From Isosphaera sp. (GTDB taxonomy: Bacteria; Planctomycetota; Phycisphaerae; Phycisphaerales; UBA1924), in contig PNJV01000024.1 in the NCBI GenBank assembly GCA_013822085.1, positions 1 to 35,467 on the forward strand: 35,467 nucleotides of DNA, in the 5' to 3' direction. Below are positions 7,898 through 16,013 of this stretch, one piece after another. How positions within the stretch are numbered: position 1 is the first letter of the stretch; each line of letters opens with the position of its first letter. The notes under the pieces were generated by a model. It saw nothing but the letters and a program-made list of their open reading frames with translations. It did no database searches and was not told the DNA's origin. The translations under genes and the position numbers were made by a program.

Positions 7898-8038
7898 GCC
7901 ACCCCCGCCCCCATCCCCCTGGCCCTTTCGCCTCCCCACCCCCCGCCCCCGCCCTCACACGCCGGGGCGCCCCGCGCCCGGCCGCAGCTCGCGGGCGCCG
8001 CGGGGACTCTCGACGCGATCGACCCGGAGACACGACCG
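7898..8038 (+). other. C-rich linker between cheW and cheR
   Basis: The 141-base gap is strongly C-rich and G-poor on the coding strand in its first half (about 7900-7960). Unstructured C-over-G RNA of this kind is what Rho factor binds, so it could be a Rho loading region that tunes expression of the downstream genes. No small gene is evident. A GGAG at about 8026 serves the first cheR start. Confidence 0.35.
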
Positions 8039-9004
8039 ATGCCCGACCCAACGCCCCGGCCTGCCGGTTCGAGCGGCCTGAGCAAAGAGATCCCGATGTC
8101 CGCCGAGCAGTTCCGCAAGCTGCGCGACATCATCTACCAGCGCGCCGGGATCACGTTCACCGAGAGCAAGAAGTACGTCCTGGAGTCTCGGCTGTGCCGG
8201 CGTCTCCAGGAGCTGGAGATCGACGACTACGACCAGTACATCGCCTTCCTGAGCACGGGGCCGTACCAGGGGGACGAGTTCAACGAGCTGTTCAACAAGA
8301 TCACGATCAACGAGACGTCGTTCTTCCGCAACCCGCCGCAGCTGGACGCGTTCGAGAAGGAGACGCTGGCCGGGCTGCTGGCGGCGCGCGCGTCGCACAA
8401 GCGCCTGCGGGTCTGGTCGGCGGCGTGCTCGTCGGGCGAGGAGCCCTACACGCTGGCCATGCAGGTGCACCGGACGCTGGGCCTGCGCCTGGGGGACTGG
8501 AAGATCGAGATCCTCGGGACCGACATCTCCGAGCGCGTGCTGGAGATCGCCCAGGGGGGCCGGTACACCGACTACGCCATGCGCGGGCTGCCCCCGCTGG
8601 TCCAGCAGCGCTACTTCCGCAAGGACGGGCACGAGTGGGTCATCGACCCGGCCGTGGCGGCGCTGGTGCGGTTCGAGGAGCTCAACCTCAAGGACCGCCT
8701 GGCCATCAAGCGCCTGGGGCAGTTCGACGTGATCTTCTGCCGCAACGTGATGATCTACTTCGACGACCCGATGCGCAAGCAGCTGGTCTCGATGTTCCAC
8801 GAGGCCCTGGCCGCCGACGGGACGCTGTACATCGGGCACAGCGAGACGCTGCGGGACCTGGGCGTGCCCTTTGCGCAGGTCGGCCCGGCCACGGCGTTCA
8901 GCTACCGCAAGCTGGCGCGGGCCGGCTCGGGCGAGGCCCCGCTCGGCGCAGGAACGGCGCCGGGCGCCCCCACGCCGGCGCGCCCGGGCAGCAAGGCCGC
9001 CTGA
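8039..9004 (+). CDS. cheR: CheR: chemoreceptor glutamate methyltransferase
   Basis: CheR methylates receptor glutamates using S-adenosylmethionine, opposing CheB. The 321-residue protein has the helical CheR N-terminal domain (FRKLRDIIYQRAGITF onward), the motif INETSFFRNP, the SAM-binding segment WSAACSSGEEPYTLAM, the acidic EILGTDISERVL and the conserved FDVIFCRNVMIYF. The start is uncertain: ATG 8039 has GGAG 9 bases upstream, while ATG 8096 (MSAEQFRK) begins closer to the conserved domain and has an AGAG 6 bases upstream. The C-terminal 25 residues are Gly/Ala/Pro-rich and may be flexible. No TPR domain or receptor-binding pentapeptide motif is seen. Confidence 0.95.
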   Translation: MPDPTPRPAGSSGLSKEIPMSAEQFRKLRDIIYQRAGITFTESKKYVLESRLCRRLQELEIDDYDQYIAFLSTGPYQGDEFNELFNKITINETSFFRNPPQLDAFEKETLAGLLAARASHKRLRVWSAACSSGEEPYTLAMQVHRTLGLRLGDWKIEILGTDISERVLEIAQGGRYTDYAMRGLPPLVQQRYFRKDGHEWVIDPAVAALVRFEELNLKDRLAIKRLGQFDVIFCRNVMIYFDDPMRKQLVSMFHEALAADGTLYIGHSETLRDLGVPFAQVGPATAFSYRKLARAGSGEAPLGAGTAPGAPTPARPGSKAA

Positions 9005-9072
9005 ACGCTCAAGCGTGGAGCGCAGCGGACCGACCCAGACTCTGTACCGACCCAACCGCCCCGGAGCACGCC

Positions 9073-11400
9073 GTGTCCTCGTTTGCCGACCCCGAGCTGA
9101 TGCAGGACTTCCTGACCGAGTCCGGCGAGCTGCTCGAGCAGCTCGACCAGGACCTGGTGCTGCTCGAATCGACGCCCAACGAGCCGGAGCTGCTCAACCG
9201 GGTGTTCCGCGCGCTGCACACGATCAAGGGGTCGGCCTCGTTCCTGGCACTCGCCAACCTCGTCGAGGTGGCCCACGCCGCTGAGACGGCCCTCAACGCG
9301 GCGCGCAACGGCGTGTTCGTCCCCGACCGCCGGGCCATGGACCTGCTGCTGGGCGCCGTGGACACGATCAAGCGGCAGTTCGAGGACATCCGCGCCGAGC
9401 GGGAGCTGGCCCGACCCGACGCGGCGCTGTGCGCGGCCCTGAGCGAGCTGGGCGAGGCCGGCCCGGCCCACGAATCGGGCCCCGGGCACGCCGGCAGCGG
9501 CGCGCCCCAGGCCCCGGCGCAGAGCGCCGGCTCGCCGAGCGATCAACCGCCGGCGCCCATCGATGACTCCCCGGCGCACGCCGCCCGGCCCGCGCCGCTG
9601 GCAGAGCCCGCCCCCGAGCGGCCGCTGGAGCTGGGCTCGGGCAAGGCCGAGCTGTTCGATTTCTTGCTCACCGACGCCCGGCAGGCGCTCGACGCGATCG
9701 GGCCGATGATCGACTCGCTCGGCCGGGCCGGGGCCGTCGGGGTCCCGACACCGCTGATCGAGCAGGCCGAGGCCCTGGCCAAGAGCGTCGAGTTCTTCGG
9801 CCTGACGGACATGGCCGCGCTGGCGCGGGCCCTGGCCGCGCTCGAGCACGCGCCCAGGCGTCTGACCGCCGCGGTTACCGACGCCGCCGCGGGCGTCCTG
9901 GGCGAGCTGCGGGCCCACGCGTCGGCCCTGAGCGCTCGGCGGGTGCGGCTGGCCAAGGCCGAGCCGTACACGGCGGCGCTGGCCGCAGCAGCGGCCGACG
10001 CCCACGACTCCCTGATCAGGCTCGATGACCCCAAGGCCGCGCCACAGGAGCCGCCCGCGCCCGCGCCCGCCGGCGCCGCGCCCGCCGGCGCCGCGCCCGC
10101 CGGCGCCGCTCCCGCTGCCGCCGAGCCCGAGGCCGCCAAGGCCGCCAGCGCCAGCGGCCCCACGCCCGCCGGCGGGTCGGGCGACCAGACGATCCGCGTC
10201 GAGGTCGGCCGGCTCGAGGCGCTGCTCAACCTTGTCGGGGAGCTGGTGCTCCAGAAGAACCGCATGGGCGCCCTGACGAGGCAGCTCGGGTCCTCGTCGG
10301 GCGTGACCCAGGACCTGCGCGAGACGTTCACCCAGACCTCGGGCGCGCTGGACCGGGTGACGTCCGACCTGCAGCTGGCCGTGATGAAGACGCGGATGCA
10401 GCCGCTGGAGAAGCTCTTTGGCAAGTACCCGCGCCTGGTGCGGGACCTGGCGCGCAAGCTCGGCAAGGACATCCGGCTGGTGATCGAGGGGGCGCAGACC
10501 GAGGTTGACAAGTCGGTGATCGAGGAGCTCGGCGACCCGCTGGTGCACCTGATGCGCAACGCCTGCGACCACGGGCTCGAATCGCCCGAGCGGCGCGCCG
10601 CGGCGGGCAAGCCCGCGCAGGGCACGATCGTCCTGCGCGCCCAGCACGAGTCCTCGTACGTGTCGATCAGCATCGCCGACGACGGGCGCGGCCTGGACCG
10701 GGACCGCATCCGCGCCAAGGCCATCGAGAAGGGCCTCTACACGCCCGAGCAGCTGGGGCAGATGAGCGACCAGGACGTCGACCGGATCATCTTCGCCGCG
10801 GGGTTCTCCACGGCCGAGAAGATCTCGGACGTGTCCGGTCGCGGGGTCGGCATGGACGTGGTGCGGGCCAACATCGAGCAGCTCAAGGGGACGATCGACC
10901 TCGGCTCGGCCCCAGGCAAGGGCTGCACCGTGACGATCCGCATCCCGCTGACGGTGGCGATCCTCTCGGCGATGATGGTCGGCGTCCGCGACCAGATCTA
11001 CGCCATCCCGCTGGCCGCTGTGACCGAGATCGTCCGCCCCGAGCCGGCGCAGGTGCAGACGATCCGCCAGCGGCGGGTGATGCGCCTCCGCGACACGGTG
11101 CTCCCGCTGGTCGATGCCCACGCGCTGCTGGCCCGGGGCGGCGCCGCCCAGCCGGACCAGGGCCGGGCCGCCCCCGCTGAGGCGCCCTTTGCGGTCGTGC
11201 TCCAGCACGGCAGCCGGCGCATGGGGCTGATGGTCCACCGGCTCGTCGGGCAGCAGGAGGTGGTGATCAAGCCGCTCGACGGCCTGGGCAGGCGCTCGCC
11301 GGCCATCTCCGGCGCGACGATCCGGGACGACGGCGGCGTGTCGCTGATCGTTGACCCGTCCCGCCTGATATCCCTCGCCGAGGTGTCCCCTCAGGACTAA
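9073..11400 (+). CDS. cheA: CheA: chemotaxis histidine kinase with a degenerate second HPt-like domain
   Basis: CheA autophosphorylates and passes phosphate to CheY and CheB. The 775-residue protein has a P1 HPt domain (1-125) with phosphorylatable H49 in RALHTIKGSASF. In place of a recognisable P2 there is a Pro/Ala linker, then a helical region (188-320) whose segment AEALAKSVEFFGL resembles an HPt core without its histidine. An AGAAP repeat linker (331-347) leads to P3 dimerisation (373-440), the P4 ATPase (N box with N497, DDGRG 536-540, GRGVGMD 589-595) and P5, the CheW-like regulatory domain (625-770). GTG 9073 is used since the P1 helix starts about ten residues later and no ATG precedes the conserved region; the Shine-Dalgarno sequence is weak. 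Long upstream in-frame extension is shadow of cheW/cheR. Confidence 0.96.
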   Translation: MSSFADPELMQDFLTESGELLEQLDQDLVLLESTPNEPELLNRVFRALHTIKGSASFLALANLVEVAHAAETALNAARNGVFVPDRRAMDLLLGAVDTIKRQFEDIRAERELARPDAALCAALSELGEAGPAHESGPGHAGSGAPQAPAQSAGSPSDQPPAPIDDSPAHAARPAPLAEPAPERPLELGSGKAELFDFLLTDARQALDAIGPMIDSLGRAGAVGVPTPLIEQAEALAKSVEFFGLTDMAALARALAALEHAPRRLTAAVTDAAAGVLGELRAHASALSARRVRLAKAEPYTAALAAAAADAHDSLIRLDDPKAAPQEPPAPAPAGAAPAGAAPAGAAPAAAEPEAAKAASASGPTPAGGSGDQTIRVEVGRLEALLNLVGELVLQKNRMGALTRQLGSSSGVTQDLRETFTQTSGALDRVTSDLQLAVMKTRMQPLEKLFGKYPRLVRDLARKLGKDIRLVIEGAQTEVDKSVIEELGDPLVHLMRNACDHGLESPERRAAAGKPAQGTIVLRAQHESSYVSISIADDGRGLDRDRIRAKAIEKGLYTPEQLGQMSDQDVDRIIFAAGFSTAEKISDVSGRGVGMDVVRANIEQLKGTIDLGSAPGKGCTVTIRIPLTVAILSAMMVGVRDQIYAIPLAAVTEIVRPEPAQVQTIRQRRVMRLRDTVLPLVDAHALLARGGAAQPDQGRAAPAEAPFAVVLQHGSRRMGLMVHRLVGQQEVVIKPLDGLGRRSPAISGATIRDDGGVSLIVDPSRLISLAEVSPQD
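10063..10107 (+). repeat. Three perfect 15-bp tandem repeats inside cheA
   Basis: The unit gcgcccgccggcgcc occurs three times without mismatch and encodes AGAAP repeats in the linker between the HPt-like region and P3. Because the unit is a multiple of three, copy-number change would alter linker length without breaking the frame. Confidence 0.9.
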
Positions 11401-11482
11401 TCCCCGCCCCGGCGCGGGCCGATCCTCAACCGCGACCGGCGCCCGCGCCACGGCGCCGCCCATCACACCGACAGAGCCACCC

Positions 11483-11977
11483 ATGGACCCAGCATTCATC
11501 ACGCCCTTCATCGTCTCGATCCAGAACGTGTTCTCGACGATGATGCAGCTGCCGGTGACCATCGGCGAGCCGGCCATCCGCACCCAGCCCGGAACGACCT
11601 ACGACGTCTCGGGCATCATCGGCATGTCCGGCGACGTCACCGGCGTGATCGTGCTCTCGTTCCCCAAGGCCACGGCCACGCGCGTCGTGGCGCTGCTGGC
11701 CGGCAGCGAGATGACCCCCGACAACCCCGACTTTCCCGACGCCGTCGGCGAGCTGACGAGCATGATCTCCGGCGGGGCCAAGGGGCTCTTTGCCGGCAAG
11801 AAGAAGGTCACGATCTCGTGCCCGTCGGTGGTGATGGGACCGGGCCACACCGTCTCGCGGCCGCGCGACGTGCCGTGCGTGGTGATCCCCTGCTCGACCG
11901 ATTGCGGCGACCTGGTGCTGGAGATCGCCATCCGTGAGGTGGCGGCCCAGGACGCGGCGCCCGCCCGCGCAGCCTGA
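11483..11977 (+). CDS. cheX: CheX-like (CheC/CheX family) CheY-P phosphatase, active-site Asn replaced
   Basis: The 164-residue product is a single CheX/CheC-type domain, which in other bacteria dephosphorylates CheY-P in organisms lacking CheZ. The family motif D-x3-E-x2-N should fall at DAVGELTS (86-93): D86 and E90 are present, but the catalytic Asn position is S93. The following helix (MISGGAKGLFAGKKK) and the strand VTISCPSVVMG fit the family. The Ser replacement may lower or abolish activity, or the protein may act only as a phospho-CheY binder. The gene lies between cheA and cheY, 82 bases after the first and 93 before the second, which supports the role. The start is ATG 11483. Confidence 0.85.
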   Translation: MDPAFITPFIVSIQNVFSTMMQLPVTIGEPAIRTQPGTTYDVSGIIGMSGDVTGVIVLSFPKATATRVVALLAGSEMTPDNPDFPDAVGELTSMISGGAKGLFAGKKKVTISCPSVVMGPGHTVSRPRDVPCVVIPCSTDCGDLVLEIAIREVAAQDAAPARAA

Positions 11978-12070
11978 GGCCCACCCCCCACCCCCCGCCC
12001 GACACGAACTCCCCACCGCCTCCGCCCACCGCCCGACACGCGCCACGAACCCGATTCACAGAGGTCAGCC
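11978..12070 (+). other. C-rich linker between cheX and cheY with a 12-bp direct repeat
   Basis: The gap is C-rich and G-poor on the coding strand, like the cheW-cheR linker. The 12-mer ccgcccgacacg occurs at 11995-12006 and again at 12029-12040. AGAGG at about 12060 is the cheY ribosome binding site. Confidence 0.4.
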
Positions 12071-12439
12071 ATGAAGATCTTGCTCGTTGACGATTCCAAG
12101 ACCATGCGCAACATCCAGAAGGGCGTGCTAGCGCAGCTCGGGCACACCGAGGTCGTCGAGGCGTGCGACGGGCAGGACGCGCTGTCGAAGGTCGCCGCTG
12201 CTGGGCCGGAGCTGATCCTCCTGGACTGGAACATGCCCAACATGAACGGCATCGATTTCGTCAAGGCGTTCCGCCAGACGAACAAGGCCACGCCGATCAT
12301 CATGGTCACGACCGAGTCGGAAAAGTCCCGCGTGATCGAGGCGATCAAGGCGGGCGTGAACAACTACGTCATCAAGCCGTTCACGCCCGAGCTGCTCTCT
12401 CAGCGGATCAGCGAGACGGTGGCCAAGAAGGCCGCCTGA
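12071..12439 (+). CDS. cheY: CheY: chemotaxis response regulator
   Basis: The 122-residue receiver domain should carry the signal from CheA to the flagellar motor or other output. The acidic pair is D7-D8 (LLVDDS), the phosphoacceptor is D52 in LLDWNMPNMNG, the switch hydroxyl is T80 or T81 in MVTTES and the lysine is K102 in VIKPF. The NMPNMNG and KPFTPELL motifs are typical of CheY proteins that work with CheX/CheC. It is the last gene of the chemosensory operon; the next gene is convergent. ATG 12071 has AGAGG about 6 bases upstream. It is much closer to canonical CheY than the regulator at 4296-4688. Confidence 0.95.
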   Translation: MKILLVDDSKTMRNIQKGVLAQLGHTEVVEACDGQDALSKVAAAGPELILLDWNMPNMNGIDFVKAFRQTNKATPIIMVTTESEKSRVIEAIKAGVNNYVIKPFTPELLSQRISETVAKKAA

Positions 12440-12520
12440 GCCAGCCGGGTGCGCCGGGGCTGATGTGGGGTGCTGCCAGGCGGTGCTGTGGTGGTGGGCG
12501 GCGCGGCGGTGGGGGGTGGA

Positions 12521-13660
12521 TCAGCCGGGGCTGGCGCGCACGAAGCGGTCGGGGGGGAGGTTGAAGGGCCCGGCGCCGAGCGTGCCCAGCTCGCGTCCGA
12601 TGGCCTGCCGCAGCGCGTCGGCGCCGCGCTCGACCTGATCGTCGAGCTTGACCTGGACCGACCGGCCCAGGGCCCTGGCTGAGAGCCCGATGAGGCTCTG
12701 GGCGGAGGCGACCACGTCCTTGACAGCACCGGGGGATGCCCCAGCGGCGAGCAGGTCTGGGGAGGCCAGCAGGGCGTCGCCGGCCAGGGCCGCCAGGTCG
12801 CGCAGCAGCGGCTCGGGCAGGGCGGGGATCTGCGGCTGGCCCAGCCGCTCGATGATCACAGCCTGGGCGGTGGAGGTGGCGCGCAGGAGCACGGCCGAGC
12901 CCAGCTCGGGCTGGCCCAGCTGCGCTAGCCGGTCGCGGATCTGGCGGAGGGCGCGCGAGAGGCTCCCGAGCGAGAGGACGTCCAGGTCGGGCACGGAGGC
13001 CGGGCGTGCGCGCGTGCCCGAGGCCAGGGCCACCAGGCCGGCCTCCATCTGCTGAGGGTCGGTCTGGGCAACGATCGCCTCAGCCAGGCCGCTCAGGTGG
13101 GCCGCCAGGTCGTCGCGGACGATCGCCGTCGGGTGCGCCGCCACGGCCCGGAGCAGCTCGGCGTAGCCGGCGAAGGCGGCAAAGCGCACCGCCGGGCGCT
13201 CGTCTTTGAGGCTGTCCTGGAGGATCGCCGCCGTCTCGCGCGTGGCGATGGCGCCGGCCAGGGCCAGGACGTTGAGGGCCAGCAGCTCGCCGTCGGCGTC
13301 CAGGTCGCGGCTCTTGGCCATCGAGATGGACAGCGCCGGCTCGATGGCGCGGGAGAGCTCCAGCCGGTAGACGACCTCGACGCGGTCGCAGCGCAGGCCG
13401 GCCATGGCTGCGCGGCGCGCCTCCTCGATGCGGCCCGGGACCCGGGACTCCAGGGCCTGACCGACGGCCGTGGCGTGGGCGGTCACCGCGGCGCGGTCCT
13501 GGGCGCTCAGGTCGGCCTTGGAGGCGATGGTGCAGGGGATGCGCGGGAGCGGGCCGGCGGGCTGGCCCTGGGGCTGCGCCTGGGAGGCCGACCACGCCGT
13601 GGCCGCGGCCACCAGTGCCGCTGAGGCGCGTCGCGCGATGCTGTGGCTGTGTGTCCGCAT
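12521..13660 (-). CDS. Secreted alpha-helical protein of unknown family
   Basis: The 379-residue product begins with a Sec signal peptide (basic MRTHSHSIARR, hydrophobic ASAALVAAATAWSA, likely cleavage after SASQA near residue 28). The mature protein is Ala/Leu-rich and helical, with stretches such as RPAVRFAAFAGYAELLRAVAAH that resemble HEAT-like repeats, but I do not recognise a family. It contains one internal Cys pair (about residues 42 and 92) that could be oxidised. ATG 13660 has GGGAG upstream. It is the third of three minus-strand genes for exported proteins; the gap to the preceding gene is 144 bases. A structural or scaffolding role in the envelope is only a guess. Confidence 0.7.
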   Translation of the reverse strand: MRTHSHSIARRASAALVAAATAWSASQAQPQGQPAGPLPRIPCTIASKADLSAQDRAAVTAHATAVGQALESRVPGRIEEARRAAMAGLRCDRVEVVYRLELSRAIEPALSISMAKSRDLDADGELLALNVLALAGAIATRETAAILQDSLKDERPAVRFAAFAGYAELLRAVAAHPTAIVRDDLAAHLSGLAEAIVAQTDPQQMEAGLVALASGTRARPASVPDLDVLSLGSLSRALRQIRDRLAQLGQPELGSAVLLRATSTAQAVIIERLGQPQIPALPEPLLRDLAALAGDALLASPDLLAAGASPGAVKDVVASAQSLIGLSARALGRSVQVKLDDQVERGADALRQAIGRELGTLGAGPFNLPPDRFVRASPG

Positions 13661-13804
13661 GCTCGGTCCGTGCTCCCGGCCGCCCGTGCCTGCTGGCGGG
13701 CGGCCGCGTGGTGGGGCCGCGGCGGTGGGCCGACGGCTGCGACAAGCGGCAAACCTAGGGCCCGCGTCCCGGGGGCGTCAACGCTCCGGCTGCGGGCCCG
13801 GCCG

Positions 13805-15991
13805 TCAGAAGGGCTTCTCGGGGCCGGGCTCGGCGCCGCCGGGCGGGTCCTCGGGGAGCTCCAACCGCGGCGGGAGCCCCAAGCCGGGCGGGAAGGGCAT
13901 GTCGTCCGAGCCGTCGGCGGGGACCACCTCGAAGGTGCCGTCGCCGCCCAGCCCGGCACCCATCAGCGGGCCCAGGGCGGGGAGCAGGCCCAGCGCCAGC
14001 GGCCTGCCCCGCTGGATGACCGCGGCCACGAACTCGTCCTTGGAGCGCAGGAGGCCCGAGTTGATGTCCTCGGTCAGGGCGTCCATGAACTGCCCGGCCT
14101 GTTCGAGCGTCGTGAGCACCTGGGCAACAACGGGGGCAAACTCGGCGGGCACCTCGGGCAGGTCGAAGCGCCACACGCCGTCGGTTTGGCGGAATGTCAG
14201 CGCGACGGTGCCGTCGTCGAAGACGACCGAGCCGTCGGGGGCCAGGGCGCCCTGCTGGGCCAATTGTTTGAGGATTTCCTGGCGGGCCTCGGAGGCGGTG
14301 GGGGGGGCGTCGACCGAGAAGGGCACGCCGCCGGCCGCTGCGCCCAGGCCGCTGAGCTGGTCGGCGTTGGCCTGGGCCTGCTCGCGCAGCAGGGCCTCGA
14401 AGGAGGTCCCCAGCTTGGCGCGCAGGGCCGAGTCGAGCTTGGTGCCCGAGTCCTCGAACTTGAAGAGGATCGCCCTGAGGCGCCTGGAGGTGTCGTCGCG
14501 CTCGCTGATCAGCTCGGCCAGCGGCGAGAGCTTGCCATCGACGATCAGGGCCAGGGCGCTTGCGATCTGGTCGCGGACCTGGGCCAGGGCCGGCTCGCCG
14601 CCCGCGGCGCCGCCCGGCTCGCCGTCTGTGGCGCCGCCGTCGGGGCCGGTGGCGCCCGAGACGCTGCCGCCGGAGAGACCGGCCAGGACGCGGTCGAGGC
14701 GCTCGGCCTGCTGGGCGGCGCGGGGCTGGCCCGAGACGCTCTGGTAGTCCTCCCGGGCGTCCTGGAAGGCCTGCTTGGCCTCGGCCAGGGCGGCGGCGGA
14801 CTCCTGCTTGATCGCCGTCAGCTGCGCGGCGTGCTGCTCGGAGCCGGGCAGGGGCGGCTGGGCCTGGGCGGCAGCGCCCAGGGCGCGTTGGAGCCGCTGG
14901 AGGGAGCGCGCGCGGTTGAGGAGGGCCTCGCCCAGGGATTGCTGGGCCGTGCCGCGGGCCAGGGCGATGGTGGCCCGGTCCGAGCCGCTGGGGGTGCCGG
15001 CGCCGCGGAGGTCCGTCTGGGCCTGGCGTGCCAGCCGGGCGGCGTCGTCGGTGGCCTCCTTGTGCGGCCCGCTCAGGAGCGCAGCGGCCTCGGCCAGGCG
15101 CTCGGCCAGCTCGGCGCCGGCCCGCTCGGCCAGCGCCCTGGAGGCCTGCGCAGCGGCCGCGCCGGCCTGGACGCGCGACGCCAGCTGCGTGACGGAGGTC
15201 TCGACCGAGGCGGCGCGTCGGCGGGTGCCCTCGGCGTCGCGGCTGGCCCGGGCCACGAGCCCGCGCTGGGCCTCGGCCTTGGCGAGCATCTCGGTGGCGC
15301 TCACGTCCAGGGCCGCGGCCTGGCGGTCCAGGGCGGCGGCGGCGGTGGCGATCTCCAGGCCCTCGGTGGCGCTGACGGTCTCGATCCTGGCACGCTGGGC
15401 GGTGGCCTGCTCGGCCAGGGACTTGGCCCGGGCCAGGAGCGAGGCGGCCTGCTCGGCCAGGGCCTCGGCCTCGGCCGAGGCGGCCCGCTCGGCCTGGGTT
15501 GCCGAGTCCAGCTCCTCGGCCAGCTCCCCCAGGCGCTGGCGGAGCAGGGCCATGGGCTCGGCGGGGTCCACGACCGAGGCGTCGGCCAGCGCGTGCTGGC
15601 GCTGCCAGGTGTCCAGCAGGTCCTGGGCGCGGCCCAGGACCGAATCGAGCTGGCGCTCGTGGGCGTCGGCCCCGGCAAGGCTGATGGCGGCCAGCTCGGC
15701 GCGGGCCCGCGACAGGAGCACCGCCACCGACTGGGCCACCGCCTGGTTGGAGTCCGCCGAGTGCGGCTCCAGGGACGCGGCGAGCTTGGCCAGGTCGTCG
15801 CGGCGCTTGGCGGGGAAGGGGTTGGCGGCCTGCCCACCGGCCGAGAGCACCTCCAGGTCCACGCGGGCGCGCTCGACGGCGCGCCGGCCGGCGTGCTGCT
15901 CGCCGCAGGCGCTCAGGAGCGCGCCGCAGGCGCACAGCAGGGCCGCTGCGGTGGATCGGACGCCATGTCGTGTGGTCAAGAGGCTCGGCAT
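13805..15991 (-). CDS. Large coiled-coil lipoprotein of unknown family
   Basis: The 728-residue product starts with a lipoprotein signal: a basic start, a hydrophobic stretch (STAAALLCACGALL) and lipobox L-S-A-C with C29 as the acylated cysteine, so it should be membrane-anchored outside the cytoplasm. Residues about 40-400 are an almost unbroken Ala/Glu/Gln/Arg-rich helix with coiled-coil heptad character. A Gly-rich break (about 440-465) follows, then a mixed region (465-690) with a short beta-rich piece (DGSVVFDDGTVALTFRQ). The C-terminus is Pro/Gly-rich. No enzyme motif is seen. It starts 22 bases after the stop of the gene at 16014-17504, so both are probably cotranscribed. Two in-frame starts are close together; ATG 15991 gives the complete signal. 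Confidence 0.75.
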   Translation of the reverse strand: MPSLLTTRHGVRSTAAALLCACGALLSACGEQHAGRRAVERARVDLEVLSAGGQAANPFPAKRRDDLAKLAASLEPHSADSNQAVAQSVAVLLSRARAELAAISLAGADAHERQLDSVLGRAQDLLDTWQRQHALADASVVDPAEPMALLRQRLGELAEELDSATQAERAASAEAEALAEQAASLLARAKSLAEQATAQRARIETVSATEGLEIATAAAALDRQAAALDVSATEMLAKAEAQRGLVARASRDAEGTRRRAASVETSVTQLASRVQAGAAAAQASRALAERAGAELAERLAEAAALLSGPHKEATDDAARLARQAQTDLRGAGTPSGSDRATIALARGTAQQSLGEALLNRARSLQRLQRALGAAAQAQPPLPGSEQHAAQLTAIKQESAAALAEAKQAFQDAREDYQSVSGQPRAAQQAERLDRVLAGLSGGSVSGATGPDGGATDGEPGGAAGGEPALAQVRDQIASALALIVDGKLSPLAELISERDDTSRRLRAILFKFEDSGTKLDSALRAKLGTSFEALLREQAQANADQLSGLGAAAGGVPFSVDAPPTASEARQEILKQLAQQGALAPDGSVVFDDGTVALTFRQTDGVWRFDLPEVPAEFAPVVAQVLTTLEQAGQFMDALTEDINSGLLRSKDEFVAAVIQRGRPLALGLLPALGPLMGAGLGGDGTFEVVPADGSDDMPFPPGLGLPPRLELPEDPPGGAEPGPEKPF

Positions 15992-16013
15992 CGGGTGGGC
16001 TCTCGGGTGCGGG

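Noticed and set aside
6295-9072. In-frame extension of cheA upstream across cheB, cheW and cheR
   Set aside because: The translation is out of frame with three recognised genes and has no homology signal; CheA P1 begins just after the GTG at 9073.
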